Shown here piece after piece: positions 1 to 10,613 of a DNA stretch of 57,340 nucleotides. The notes below the pieces were generated by a model, which worked only from the letters and a program-made list of their open reading frames with translations, was not told the DNA's origin and did not search any database. Both the position numbers and the translations under genes were made by a program. The stretch is from NCBI GenBank assembly GCA_025934025.1, contig JAICYU010000002.1:1-57340 (forward strand), written 5' to 3'. How positions within the stretch are numbered: the stretch's first letter is position 1; every line of letters starts with the position of its first letter. Origin of the DNA: Terriglobales bacterium. Its GTDB lineage: Bacteria > Acidobacteriota > Terriglobia > Terriglobales > Acidobacteriaceae.

Positions 1-996
1 AGCGTGCCCAGAGTCTATGAGAAAGTTCGCCAGGAAGCGGAGAGGCGCGCCGGCGCCGGCTTGAAGCGCAAAGTCTTTGATTGGGCGCTGCAGGTGGGCC
101 GCATGCACCAGAATGAAATTGCCCGAGGCGAGCGCCCACACGACTGGACCTGGAAGCTGGCAGACAAGCTCGTCTATTCAAAAGTTCGACTAGGTTTTGG
201 CGGGAAAGGGCGAGTTTATTTTTCCGGAGGGGCGCCTCTAGGCTACGACATGGCGGAGTGGTTCTGTGCCATGGGCATTCCTATTTTCGAAGGCTACGGT
301 CTCACTGAAACGTCGCCCGTTATTTCGGTGAATCGTCCGGGTGCTTTCAAAATTGGCTCAGTTGGCAAAGCCTATCGGGGCTTGCAAGTGAAAATCGCTG
401 ATGATGGCGAGATTCTGGTCAAAGGACCGACTGTTTTCAAAGGCTACTGGAATCTGCCCGAAGAAACGCGCGCGGCGTTTGTGGACGGCTGGTTCAAAAC
501 TGGCGACATCGGCCAGATTGATAGCGAAGGTTTCCTCAGCATCACGGATCGCAAGAAAGACCTGATTAAGACTTCCGGAGGCAAATTCATTGCCCCGCAA
601 CCTATCGAGAATGCATTGAAGGCAAACGTTCTGATCGCTCAGGCGGCGCTGATTGGCGACCGCAGAAAGTATGCTTCCGTCATCATCTCACCCCATTTTC
701 CGCTGCTGGAAGACTGGGCGCGCGCGAACGCCGTGACGTTTCTCAATCATGAAGATCTGGTTGCAGATTCAAAGGTGCGCGATCTGTATCGCGGAATTGT
801 CGAGGACATGAACAAGAAACTCGCGCATTTTGAAACCATCAAAAAAATCCTGATTGTGCCGGACGAGTTCACCGTCGCCGGCGGAGAGATCACACCGACC
901 CTAAAGCTCAAACGGCGGGTGATCGAGGCCAAGTACAAGCAACAGATAGACCAGCTTTATCGGGAACCGCATCCCGTTGAGACTGCGCCGGTCTAG
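1..996 (+). CDS. Long-chain acyl-CoA synthetase (AMP-forming), 3' part
   Basis: C-terminal 331 residues of a fatty acid:CoA ligase that activates fatty acids through an acyl-adenylate. The frame is open to the first base, so the N-terminal half, including the first ATP-binding motif, lies outside the window; the GTG at 4 is an internal codon. The adenylate-forming signature GYGLTETSP is present, followed by the TGD motif (FKTGDIG) and the hinge and C-terminal domain [17 protein letters not shown]. The closest family type is FadD15-like long-chain ligases. It ends 35 bases before thiG on the same strand; no functional link between the two is known. Confidence 0.93.
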   Translation, partial: SVPRVYEKVRQEAERRAGAGLKRKVFDWALQVGRMHQNEIARGERPHDWTWKLADKLVYSKVRLGFGGKGRVYFSGGAPLGYDMAEWFCAMGIPIFEGYGLTETSPVISVNRPGAFKIGSVGKAYRGLQVKIADDGEILVKGPTVFKGYWNLPEETRAAFVDGWFKTGDIGQIDSEGFLSITDRKKDLIKTSGGKFIAPQPIENALKANVLIAQAALIGDRRKYASVIISPHFPLLEDWARANAVTFLNHEDLVADSKVRDLYRGIVEDMNKKLAHFETIKKILIVPDEFTVAGGEITPTLKLKRRVIEAKYKQQIDQLYREPHPVETAPV

Positions 997-1031
997 CGCT
1001 TGGTGCGGCCCGAGCAATTTACAATAGAGAT

Positions 1032-1802
1032 ATGGAGCCGCTTATCATTGCCGGCCGCCAGTTCCGTTCGCGGCTGATCGTAGGGACAGGGAAGTACAGG
1101 TCCGGCCAGGAAACTGCCCGCGCGATTGAAGCCAGCGGCGCGGAGATCGTCACAGTCGCCGTAAGGCGGGTTAACCTGGACCGCAGCAAGGAATCTCTTC
1201 TCGACTTTATCAATTCGGAAAAATATTTTCTGTTGCCGAATACCGCCGGATGTTACACCGCGGATGAGGCCATCCGCACGGCGCGGCTGGGTCGGGAAGT
1301 AGGCCTCTCGGATTGGGTCAAGATTGAAGTTATCGGAGATCAGAAAACTCTCTATCCCGATGTACAAGCCACAGTTGAAGCCACCAGAATATTGGTGAAC
1401 GAAGGCTTTACAGTTTTACCCTATACCTCTGACGACCCGGTAGTTGCCGCGAAGCTGATGGACGCCGGAGCCAGCGCCATTATGCCTCTGGGAGCACCGA
1501 TTGGAAGCGGCATGGGAATCCAGAACACCGCCAATATTCAGATATTGCGTGAACTGGTGACCTCAGTGCCTCTCATCCTGGACGCGGGGGTGGGTACGGC
1601 CTCTGATGCTGCGATCGCAATGGAGCTAGGTGCCGACGCCGTGCTGATGAACTCAGGCATCGCCCATGCTCAAGATCCGATTTTGATGGCGGACGCTATG
1701 AAACATGCTGTGATCGCCGGACGGGCAGCTTACGTCGCAGGGCGCATGGGCAAGAAGCTTTACGCCACAGCCAGTTCACCACTTGCGGGAGTGGTGAAAT
1801 AA
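1032..1802 (+). CDS. thiG: Thiazole synthase ThiG
   Basis: Forms the thiazole phosphate moiety of thiamine from deoxyxylulose phosphate, dehydroglycine and ThiS-thiocarboxylate, in the cytoplasm. The 256 residues match the usual family length. It starts [19 protein letters not shown], and the Schiff-base lysine is probably K97 in WVKIEVIGD. Phosphate-binding glycine loops appear as [12 protein letters not shown] and [22 protein letters not shown]. No thiS, thiF, thiH or thiO flanks it, so the sulfur carrier must be encoded elsewhere. The ATG at 1032 gives a normal N-terminus; no strong Shine-Dalgarno is seen. A bidirectional hairpin terminator follows immediately. Confidence 0.96.
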   Translation: MEPLIIAGRQFRSRLIVGTGKYRSGQETARAIEASGAEIVTVAVRRVNLDRSKESLLDFINSEKYFLLPNTAGCYTADEAIRTARLGREVGLSDWVKIEVIGDQKTLYPDVQATVEATRILVNEGFTVLPYTSDDPVVAAKLMDAGASAIMPLGAPIGSGMGIQNTANIQILRELVTSVPLILDAGVGTASDAAIAMELGADAVLMNSGIAHAQDPILMADAMKHAVIAGRAAYVAGRMGKKLYATASSPLAGVVK

Positions 1803-1805
1803 AAA

Positions 1806-1830
1806 AGGCGGCCGAAGGCCGCCTGATCTT
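1806..1830. terminator. Bidirectional rho-independent terminator
   Basis: An 8-bp GC stem AGGCGGCC/GGCCGCCT lies right after the thiG stop codon. Read on the minus strand it has a CUUCGG-type loop and is followed by a T run, an excellent terminator for the secreted-protein gene at 1845-2225. On the plus strand it is followed by GATCTTTTCT, a weaker T tract that could serve thiG. Confidence 0.8.
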
Positions 1831-1844
1831 TTCTGGAAGAGCGT

Positions 1845-2225
1845 TTACATTCCTGCTGGCTTTTCAGCCTTTTCTGCTTTGGCTTTAGGTTGCTTCAACA
1901 TGTCAACCTTGCTGACGGTCATCTCACCGTTTTCCATGGTTCCGGTCACGCGGACGTGATGGCCTTCATGGCCCTTAAGCGCGTCCTGGTTGGCAACCGG
2001 AATCACGCTCTTGTCTTTGTCATTGACAACAACCAGCTTTTCGCCGGCTTCTTCGCACTTCTTGGCGCAGGCCGCATGGTCGGCGCTGGCGCCTTTAGCG
2101 GCGCACTTGGCATCGCTTACCCATCCGCTGACCTTTTCAGTCTTTGCTTTGGGGGCCTTGTCCTTGGCCACGGAAATCGAGACCAGGAACGCAACTGCAA
2201 TCAGGGACAACGCGATTCTCTTCAT
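1845..2225 (-). CDS. Small secreted protein, unknown function
   Basis: A 126-residue protein with a clear signal peptide (MKRIALSLIAVAFLVSISVAKD). The mature part contains SGWVSDAKCAAKGASADHAACAKKCEEAGEKLVVV, with cysteines in a C-x9-C-x3-C arrangement, then a short OB-like stretch (HHVRVTGTMENGEMTVSKVDML) and a Lys/Ala/Glu-rich tail. Similar small exported proteins are common in Acidobacteria, but I cannot assign a function. The track start at 2273 was replaced by the ATG at 2225, because AGGAGAGAAG lies just upstream and the signal peptide begins there. The Cys pattern could bind metal or form disulfides; this is inference. Confidence 0.82.
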   Translation of the reverse strand: MKRIALSLIAVAFLVSISVAKDKAPKAKTEKVSGWVSDAKCAAKGASADHAACAKKCEEAGEKLVVVNDKDKSVIPVANQDALKGHEGHHVRVTGTMENGEMTVSKVDMLKQPKAKAEKAEKPAGM

Positions 2226-2262
2226 TATGACTTCTCTCCTGTGTGGATTGGTCCAGTGTTGC

Positions 2263-2282
2263 GCGGCCCGCAAGCGGACCGC
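2263..2282. repeat. GC-rich inverted repeat in 5' leader
   Basis: GCGGCCCG-CAAG-CGGACCGC forms an 8-bp stem with one G-U pair on transcription. It sits in the leader of the minus-strand gene at 1845-2225, 38 bases before its start. No T run follows, so it is not an obvious terminator. A leader structure is possible but unproven. Confidence 0.4.
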
Positions 2283-2407
2283 GATTCTCCGAAAAGACTA
2301 TTGAGTCACATCACTCGCTGAGGTTACAGCACAGCATTTTTACAACGAGAGACAGCTTTGGCGCAAGCCGGAAACAACACGCATCTGCCTGACGCCAAAA
2401 ATGTTAT

Positions 2408-2734
2408 CTATTTGCCGGCAGGAGTTGCGGAATGCGATGGAGCCGGAAGGGTGTAAACTACCTCACCTGGGCGGGCATAGTGAAGACTCTCTCGCGCCTC
2501 TTTTTCAATAGCTTGCGGGTCGGACTTTAAAGCTTTAATTTGCTTCTCGAGGGCTTCATTCTGGTGTTGCACGCTCTCAATCTGCTGCTGAATCTGGTGT
2601 GACTGCTGCCGTTTCTGGCGGTATACCAGTAAGCCATTTGCACCAAAAACCACATGGTAAGCAAGAAACAGAATCAGCGCTCCTACGGAAATTGTCGCCA
2701 GCCGCTCGCGGATTTTTGCAATCAATCGGTCCAT
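2408..2734 (-). CDS. ftsB: FtsB/DivIC-family septum formation protein
   Basis: A 108-residue bitopic membrane protein of the FtsB/DivIC family, which in the divisome bridges FtsL and FtsQ. A short basic cytoplasmic N-terminus is followed by one transmembrane helix (VGALILFLAYHVVFG, about residues 17-31), then a Gln/Glu-rich coiled coil (residues about 37-70) and the typical end AIEKEARESLHYARPGEVVY. This last element is diagnostic for the family. It lies 3 bases downstream of the phosphohexomutase gene and is probably co-transcribed with it. The C-terminal tail is proline-rich. Confidence 0.87.
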   Translation of the reverse strand: MDRLIAKIRERLATISVGALILFLAYHVVFGANGLLVYRQKRQQSHQIQQQIESVQHQNEALEKQIKALKSDPQAIEKEARESLHYARPGEVVYTLPAPSHSATPAGK

Positions 2735-2737
2735 GTA

Positions 2738-4138
2738 TCAGTTAAAGATCCATTCTTTGGCTGCCGCCGCAAGTTTCTTCAGATCGCTTTCTGTCCGTGC
2801 TTCAGAATAAAGGCGTACAACCGGCTCAGTTCCTGAAACTCGGTAACATACCCATGAGCCATCCTCAAATACGAGCTTGAGTCCATCCTTCTTCACAACA
2901 TCCTTAACTCGACGCCCTGAAAGCTCAGTGGGATTGGTACTCAACTTCACAGTAAACTTCTGTTTTGCTTCAGGCGTCAAGCGGAAGTTTTCGCGTTGAG
3001 GAAAGAAGGAACCAACTTCGCCAAATAAATCTTGAATCTGCTGTTGCAAGCTCTTTCCGCGGCGTGCCACTGCTTCACAACACAACAGTCCGGCAAGGAT
3101 GCCGTCCTTCTCCGGAACGTGATGGCGAATTGAAAGTCCCGCGCTCTCTTCGCCGCCGATGGCGATCTTGTCCTGCTTGATCAGCTCTCCTATGTATTTG
3201 AAGCCGACCGGCGTCTCATGAAGCGTTACTTTGTGGCGCTCTGCCAGGGCATTCACCATGTTAGTGGTGGCAACGGATTTGGCGACTCCGTTCTTCCACC
3301 CACGCGTTTCCACGAGATAATCAAATAGGAGAGCGATTACGTAGTTCGGCTGAATGAAGGTTCCATCCTGATCTACAATGCCAAACCGGTCGGCATCTCC
3401 GTCAGTCGCAATTCCGATCACCGCGCCCGTGGCCTGCATCGCGCGCCGAAGGTCGTTCAACAAATCGCCTTCCGGCTCCGGCGCATGGCCGCCGAACAAG
3501 ACATCGCGGCTGTCATGCACGGTTGAGACATCTACGCCTGCTTCGCGGAGCAGCTCGCCAGAGTAGTTACGGGCGGCTCCCCACATGGGATCAAAACAAA
3601 TCTTCAGCCGGGATTTGCGAATCAGGGAAAAATCAACAACCTCTTTGAGCCGCGCCAGATACGCCGGCTTGGGATCAATTGTCTCCGAGCGCACTTCCCT
3701 TCCGGAACTGCCGCTTGCCTCGCCATTGCGTGGAATCAGAGCTTCAATTGAGCCGGTGACCTCCGGCAGCGCCGGCGCGCCGTCAGGAGTGGAGAACTTT
3801 ATTCCGCTATACTCGGGAGGGTTGTGGGAAGCGGTAAAGTTGATGGCGCCATCAGCTCGAGTGCGGACCACTTCAAAGGAAATGACCGGCGTTGGTACGG
3901 GCTGAGCAATTAGCAGCGGCTGGACCCCAAAAGAAGTCAGGATCTCTGCTGCAACTTCAACAAAGCACTCGCCCATGTACCGGGGATCGCGGCCGACGAT
4001 GATGCGCGGCTTGGCTGGATTCTTCGATGCGACGTAGCGGGCGATTCCGGTGACGGCGCGGCGCACATTGGCTACGGTAAAATCTTCAGCGATGATCGCC
4101 CGCCATCCTGATGTGCCAAACTTGATCTGAGTGCTCAT
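2738..4138 (-). CDS. Phosphoglucomutase/phosphomannomutase
   Basis: A 466-residue alpha-D-phosphohexomutase that interconverts hexose 1- and 6-phosphates. All family landmarks are present: the N-terminal FGTSGWRAIIAEDFT, the phosphoserine loop TASHNPPEYSGIKF, the metal-binding loop DGDADRFGI, the sugar-binding loop GGEESAGLS, and the phosphate-binding loop YRVSGTEPVVRLYSEA near the C-terminus. Substrate (glucose, mannose or glucosamine) cannot be settled from sequence. The ATG at 4138 was preferred over the GTG at 4150 because GTGGAG sits at the right distance. It leads an operon with ftsB and is divergent from cutA. Confidence 0.92.
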   Translation of the reverse strand: MSTQIKFGTSGWRAIIAEDFTVANVRRAVTGIARYVASKNPAKPRIIVGRDPRYMGECFVEVAAEILTSFGVQPLLIAQPVPTPVISFEVVRTRADGAINFTASHNPPEYSGIKFSTPDGAPALPEVTGSIEALIPRNGEASGSSGREVRSETIDPKPAYLARLKEVVDFSLIRKSRLKICFDPMWGAARNYSGELLREAGVDVSTVHDSRDVLFGGHAPEPEGDLLNDLRRAMQATGAVIGIATDGDADRFGIVDQDGTFIQPNYVIALLFDYLVETRGWKNGVAKSVATTNMVNALAERHKVTLHETPVGFKYIGELIKQDKIAIGGEESAGLSIRHHVPEKDGILAGLLCCEAVARRGKSLQQQIQDLFGEVGSFFPQRENFRLTPEAKQKFTVKLSTNPTELSGRRVKDVVKKDGLKLVFEDGSWVCYRVSGTEPVVRLYSEARTESDLKKLAAAAKEWIFN

Positions 4139-4228
4139 GCCGAACTCCACTTAGATTACAGCAGGTGGTTTTTTGTTTTATCAAAGAGCGCGTCGCGCCG
4201 AAAAATCGTTGAGATCTTCAGAAAATTC

Positions 4229-4552
4229 ATGACCAGCACACGAGTTGTTCTAAGCACAGCAGGGTCCGCCGAGGAAGCCAGAAAGATTGCCCTTGCCTTG
4301 GTGGAGCGCAGCTTCGCGGCATGCGTGAACATCGTGCCGCAAATCGAATCGGTGTACCGCTGGCAAAGCAAAGTGGAGACCAGCCACGAATTCCTCTTAA
4401 TCGTGAAAACCACGGCGGAGCAGGTTGCGAAAATCTTCGAGACTATTCAAGACCTGCACTCCTATGAGCTTGCGGAATGTATTGCGCTGGAAATCACGGC
4501 AGGAAGCGACGCCTACCTGCAGTGGATCGCGGAGAATTCAACCGGAGCCTAG
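4229..4552 (+). CDS. cutA: Divalent cation tolerance protein CutA
   Basis: A 107-residue CutA1-family protein, a trimeric ferredoxin-fold protein linked to copper tolerance and possibly signalling. It shows the conserved blocks FAACVNIVPQIESVYRWQ.KVETSHEFLLIVKT and HSYELAECIALEITAGSDAYLQWI. Length and motifs match the family throughout. The stop codon overlaps the stop of the convergent MetB-like gene (shared CTAG), so the two genes end on each other with no room for a terminator between them. Confidence 0.95.
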   Translation: MTSTRVVLSTAGSAEEARKIALALVERSFAACVNIVPQIESVYRWQSKVETSHEFLLIVKTTAEQVAKIFETIQDLHSYELAECIALEITAGSDAYLQWIAENSTGA

Positions 4553-5739
4553 ATCGCAGCCAGCGCCTGGTCTAGATCTGCAATCAGATCGTCAGTATCT
4601 TCAATTCCGACTGAGATGCGGACCATACCGTCTGTCAGGCCAATCTGCTTGCGTCCTTCCTCGCCCAAGGCAGCGTGTGTCATCGTAGCAGGATGGGAGA
4701 TTAGGGTCTCCACTCCGCCAAGTGATTCTCCCAGGGAGCACACTCGAACCCGGGCAAGCATCTTTTTGGCATTGTTGAGGGACCCGGTTTCGAACGTAAT
4801 CATGGAACCAAACCCGCTCATCTGGCGCTTTGCCAGCGCGTGCTGCGGATGATCGGGGAACCCCGGATAGAGCACCTTCTTTACTCTTTTGTGCTTGCGA
4901 AGGTAGTCAGCGATTGCGCGGCCATTCTGGTCGTGCTTCTCCATGCGCACAGCCAGCGACTTCACTCCGCGCAGCACGAGCCAACATTCGAACGGCGACA
5001 GAATAGCGCCCGCGGCTTTCTGCATGAAGGCCAAGCGTTCGGCGTGGTGCGGCTTGGTTGCCACGATAACTCCGCCTAAACCATCGCTGTGACCGTTGAG
5101 GAACTTTGTCGTCGAATGCATCACCATGTCCGCACCGTGCTCAATCGGGCGCTGAAAGTAGGGCGACATGAAAGTGTTATCCACCACCAAGTCAGCTTTT
5201 CCCGCATGGGCGATTCGGGCAATTTCGCGAATGTCGCTCAGGACCATTAGAGGGTTCGTCGGCGTCTCAATCCAGATCAGGCGTGTGTTCCACCGCATCG
5301 CTTTCTTTACGGCCTCGGGATCTGAAGTATCAACGTAGCTGAACTCCACTCCGTATCCTGCAATTACCTGATTGAAAAGTCGCGGAACTCCGCCATAAAC
5401 GTTGTGACCGCAAATCAGATGGTCGCCCTGCTTGAGGAAACACTGGGTCACTGCGGTGGTGGCTGCCATTCCGCTGGCAAAAACGTGAGCTGAGCTTCCG
5501 CCTTCTAATGCCGCCAGGTTCTGCTCCAACCGCGTCCGCGTAGGATTGGAGACACGCGCGTACTCATATCCTTTGTGCTTTCCCAGCTCTTCTTGCACGA
5601 AAGTGGACGTGGCGAAGATGGGAACGGTGACGGCTCCGGTTGAGGGATCCGGCTCCTGGCCAACATGAATCGCTGTAGTCGCAAATCCCATGGTCTTAGT
5701 CTTGCGCTCTGGCGCGCTCGAAGTCTTCTTCTTTGCCAT
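4549..5739 (-). CDS. Cystathionine gamma-synthase/gamma-lyase family PLP enzyme
   Basis: A 396-residue Cys/Met-metabolism PLP enzyme. Visible motifs are YEYARVSNPTRTRLEQNLAALE, the PLP-stacking region SGMAATTAV, WIETPTNPLM, DNTFMSPYFQRP, and the PLP lysine in HSTTKFLNGHSDGLGG. Sequence alone does not separate MetB (synthase), CGL (lyase) and related sulfhydrylases. Pairing with the upstream CysK/CBS-like gene and nearby ahcY and metK favours transsulfuration. The start at 5739 (MAKKK) lies 8 bases after the upstream stop and has GGAG upstream; the track start at 5766 would overlap that gene. The N-terminus is Lys/Ser-rich and extended by about 20 residues. Confidence 0.9.
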   Translation of the reverse strand: MAKKKTSSAPERKTKTMGFATTAIHVGQEPDPSTGAVTVPIFATSTFVQEELGKHKGYEYARVSNPTRTRLEQNLAALEGGSSAHVFASGMAATTAVTQCFLKQGDHLICGHNVYGGVPRLFNQVIAGYGVEFSYVDTSDPEAVKKAMRWNTRLIWIETPTNPLMVLSDIREIARIAHAGKADLVVDNTFMSPYFQRPIEHGADMVMHSTTKFLNGHSDGLGGVIVATKPHHAERLAFMQKAAGAILSPFECWLVLRGVKSLAVRMEKHDQNGRAIADYLRKHKRVKKVLYPGFPDHPQHALAKRQMSGFGSMITFETGSLNNAKKMLARVRVCSLGESLGGVETLISHPATMTHAALGEEGRKQIGLTDGMVRISVGIEDTDDLIADLDQALAAI

Positions 5740-5746
5740 TCGATTT

Positions 5747-6682
5747 TTACTCCGGTCCGCCTTCAAAGATGTTTTTGGACATATAGCGTTCCGCCGAATC
5801 GGGGATTACCGTGACCACGCGCTTGCCTGGGCCGAGCTTCTCTGCTGTTCGGATGGCCGCAAACACGTTCGCTCCGGCAGAAGAGCCGCCGAGCACTCCT
5901 TCTTTCCGCGCCAGCAAAGCCACGGTACCGAAGGCATCTTTATCGCTGACGGCAATGATTTCATCGCAAACACCGGGGTCGAAAGTCTTGGGAACAAAGC
6001 TGCTGCCGATCCCTTCCACCTTGTGCGGACCCGGCTTGCCGCCCTGAAGCACAGATCCTTCCGTTTCCACGGCCACGCAATAAATTTCTGGATGCTGCTC
6101 CTTCATGAACCTGGCAATTCCGGTGAACGTTCCGCCCGTGCCGACGCCGACTACGATGGCATCGAGTTTTCCATTCATCTGCTCGTAAATTTCTGCGGCT
6201 GTGGTGTCGTGATGAAAGTCGGGGTTGGAGGGATTTTCAAATTGAAGAGCGATAAAGGAATCAGCAATGTTGGCGGCCAGTTCTTTTGCTTTCTTGATGG
6301 CGCCCTGCATGCCCTCGGCGTCTGGGGTGCGGACCACTTCAGCGCCGAGGGCCTGCATGATCTTGACCTTTTCTTCAGCGAACTTTTCCGGCACGCATAC
6401 CACTACCCGGTAGCCTTTGTTTACTCCAATCAGCGCCAATCCGATTCCGGTATTCCCCGCTGTAGCTTCTACAATGGTCGAGCCGGCCCTGAGCTTCCCT
6501 TCCTTTTCCGCGCGCTGGATCATGCCGATGGCGGCGCGATCTTTCACGCTGCCTCCCGGATTCAGGTACTCCAGTTTCGCGAATATCTGCGCGGAGCGCT
6601 GGGAAGTGATTCGCTTAAGGTGGAGCATGGGAGTGAAACCGACGAGTTCGGTAATGTTCTCTGCGCTTCGCAAATGGGCCAT
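5747..6682 (-). CDS. cysK: Cysteine synthase / cystathionine beta-synthase family
   Basis: A 311-residue fold-type II PLP enzyme. The PLP lysine is K47 in NPGGSVKDRAA, the substrate loop is EATAGNTGIGLAL, the phosphate-cup loop is VGVGTGGTFTGIARFMKE, and the late motif is GGSSAGAN. Cysteine synthase (O-acetylserine sulfhydrylase) is the default call. Its position directly before a MetB/CGL-like gene resembles the Bacillus MccA-MccB pair for homocysteine-to-cysteine conversion, so a beta-synthase role is a real alternative. There is no CBS regulatory domain. It is the first gene of a two-gene minus-strand operon. Confidence 0.9.
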   Translation of the reverse strand: MAHLRSAENITELVGFTPMLHLKRITSQRSAQIFAKLEYLNPGGSVKDRAAIGMIQRAEKEGKLRAGSTIVEATAGNTGIGLALIGVNKGYRVVVCVPEKFAEEKVKIMQALGAEVVRTPDAEGMQGAIKKAKELAANIADSFIALQFENPSNPDFHHDTTAAEIYEQMNGKLDAIVVGVGTGGTFTGIARFMKEQHPEIYCVAVETEGSVLQGGKPGPHKVEGIGSSFVPKTFDPGVCDEIIAVSDKDAFGTVALLARKEGVLGGSSAGANVFAAIRTAEKLGPGKRVVTVIPDSAERYMSKNIFEGGPE

Positions 6683-6774
6683 AGCAAACTTTTAAGGTTA
6701 ACACGAGGCCTTGCGCTTCCGCCCCGTCTCTGATGACCAAAGGATGCCTCGATCAATCCAGAGTTGCCGCCAAA

Positions 6775-6804
6775 TTGGCGCTTAGCAGCGGAGTTTTGTA
6801 TGAT
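6775..6804 (+). promoter_or_regulatory. Candidate sigma-70 promoter of mscL
   Basis: TTGGCG and TATGAT are separated by 18 bases, with the predicted start of transcription about 6811. A strong Shine-Dalgarno (GAGGAGG) and the mscL ATG at 6829 follow. Identified by eye only. Confidence 0.45.
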
Positions 6805-6828
6805 TCGTGCTGCCGAGGAGGTTCCACT

Positions 6829-7257
6829 ATGCTCAAGGGATTTAAGCAATTTGTTCTGCGCGGAAACGTGATTGACCTCGCCGTTGCCGTTGTAATTGGT
6901 GCGGCGTTCGGGGCTGTGGTTTCTGCATTTGTAACCAATATCCTCACCCCGTTGATTGCAGCCATTATGGGCAAACCAGATTTCTCCGCATTTAACGCCA
7001 CCTTGAATGGAGGAGTAATCTCCTACGGATTGTTCTTAAATGCGCTGATCAGCTTTATTCTGATCGCCGCCGCCGTGTATTTTTTTATGGTAATGCCGAT
7101 GAATGCATGGAAAGCCTACCAGGCGCGCAACGCCACTCCGGCTGACCCGTCGAGCAAAAAATGCCCCGAGTGTCTGAGTGAGATTCCATTGGCAGCCCGG
7201 CGCTGCGCATTCTGCACCTCGCCGGTAGGCGCCAGAGGGGCGGAAGGCGGAGCGTAA
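6829..7257 (+). CDS. mscL: Large-conductance mechanosensitive channel MscL with zinc-ribbon tail
   Basis: A 142-residue inner-membrane channel that opens under osmotic downshock. The MscL N-terminus LKGFKQFVLRGNVIDLAVAVVIGAAFGAVVSAFV forms the amphipathic helix and TM1, and TM2 is GLFLNALISFILIAAAVYFFMVMP. In place of a plain cytoplasmic helix the C-terminus carries CPECLSEIPLAARRCAFC, a two-CxxC zinc-ribbon motif with a 10-residue spacer. The track ORF begins at 6733, but the ATG at 6829 has a GAGGAGG ribosome site and starts the true family N-terminus. It is divergent from the cysK operon and probably monocistronic. Confidence 0.95.
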   Translation: MLKGFKQFVLRGNVIDLAVAVVIGAAFGAVVSAFVTNILTPLIAAIMGKPDFSAFNATLNGGVISYGLFLNALISFILIAAAVYFFMVMPMNAWKAYQARNATPADPSSKKCPECLSEIPLAARRCAFCTSPVGARGAEGGA

Positions 7258-7307
7258 ACTTTCGAACTTGTCGTGAACGATATACGTAAGGAGAAACAGG
7301 AGGAACT

Positions 7308-7817
7308 ATGAAGAGAAGTTTCGTTCTGCTGGTTGTGTTCGCTTGCGCGCTGACGCTGAATGCGCAAAAGAAAGACAAGAGCAAAACTGCGGCCGGCGAC
7401 AAAGCATCGTCTACCAATGCCGACCTTTGGGCAGGTACCTGGAAACTGAATCCGGACAAATCGAAACTCATGGGCCCGGCCGGGGGCGACGTCACGATAA
7501 AGATTGATGCTGCCGATGCGAACTCGGTGAAGTACACAGTCACTGAGACGGACGCGAGTGGAAGTCAGCACACTGAAAGCTACGATGGCAAACCGGGCGT
7601 CGAGTCCGCTCTGACGCGGGACGGACAGGAAGCAGGAAAGGTGACGTACCATCGCATCTCCGCGCGCCATTCGACGGCGAAGGAAACCATGGGAGACGGA
7701 AGCACCGGGACGGAAAACATCACGCTTGCTCCGGATGGAAAGAGCTTTACCGTAAAGGCCCAGATCAAGGATTCGAAGGGAGTCCATCAGCAGACCGAGG
7801 TGTTCGAAAAGCAATAA
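7308..7817 (+). CDS. Secreted protein of unknown function
   Basis: A 169-residue exported protein with signal peptide MKRSFVLLVVFACALTLNAQ. The mature part begins with a Lys-rich linker and then LWAGTWKLNPDKSKLMGP, a phrase seen in many acidobacterial secreted beta-rich proteins, followed by alternating short strands (VTIKIDAADANSVKYTVTETD, ENITLAPDGKSFTVKAQI). This suggests a small lipocalin-like or beta-sandwich fold, but the function is unknown. The ATG at 7308 follows AGGAGGAACT. No partner gene is evident; ahcY is convergent to it. Confidence 0.8.
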   Translation: MKRSFVLLVVFACALTLNAQKKDKSKTAAGDKASSTNADLWAGTWKLNPDKSKLMGPAGGDVTIKIDAADANSVKYTVTETDASGSQHTESYDGKPGVESALTRDGQEAGKVTYHRISARHSTAKETMGDGSTGTENITLAPDGKSFTVKAQIKDSKGVHQQTEVFEKQ

Positions 7818-7887
7818 CAAGCGTCTGCGGTCCAGAGAAAGCCTGCTTGGCTCGCCCCGAATCTTTTCCCTGACCTGCAACTTGAGA

Positions 7888-9174
<1,287 letters not shown>

Positions 9175-9214
9175 TTATCGTTGCCTCAGAAGGCATGGGA
9201 TTGAAAATCAGTAA

Positions 9215-9239
9215 GAGACGCAGCGAGAAACTGCGTCTC
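9215..9239 (-). terminator. Hairpin between metK and ahcY
   Basis: GAGACGCAG/CTGCGTCTC makes a perfect 9-bp stem with a 7-base loop, located between the metK stop and the ahcY start. On the minus strand it is followed by TTACTGATTTTC, only a weak T tract. It may attenuate read-through from metK or stabilise the transcript. It does not resemble the SAH riboswitch core. Confidence 0.5.
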
Positions 9240-9247
9240 AAGAAACT

Positions 9248-10435
<1,188 letters not shown>

Positions 10436-10613
10436 TTTGAACTCCCTCCTGAAATGATATTTCTGCTTGAACAATCCACTAAGATAACGCAAGAAGACTA
10501 TCCGCAGAACGCCATACCCGCACTCCGCATGGAAATGAAGCCGAATGGCAGCTTTCGCGGGGCGAAACGAGCTTTAACTATTCTAATGGAGAGAGGCGGG
10601 GTGCGCGCTAGGG

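Noticed and set aside
1890-2321. 143-residue plus-strand ORF
   Set aside because: Antisense to the signal-peptide protein at 1845-2225, which has a ribosome site and terminator.
5690-6733. 347-residue plus-strand ORF
   Set aside because: Antisense shadow of the well-supported cysK-like gene.
10436-10613. SAM riboswitch before metK
   Set aside because: No recognisable SAM-I, SAM-II or SAM-III core in the leader.
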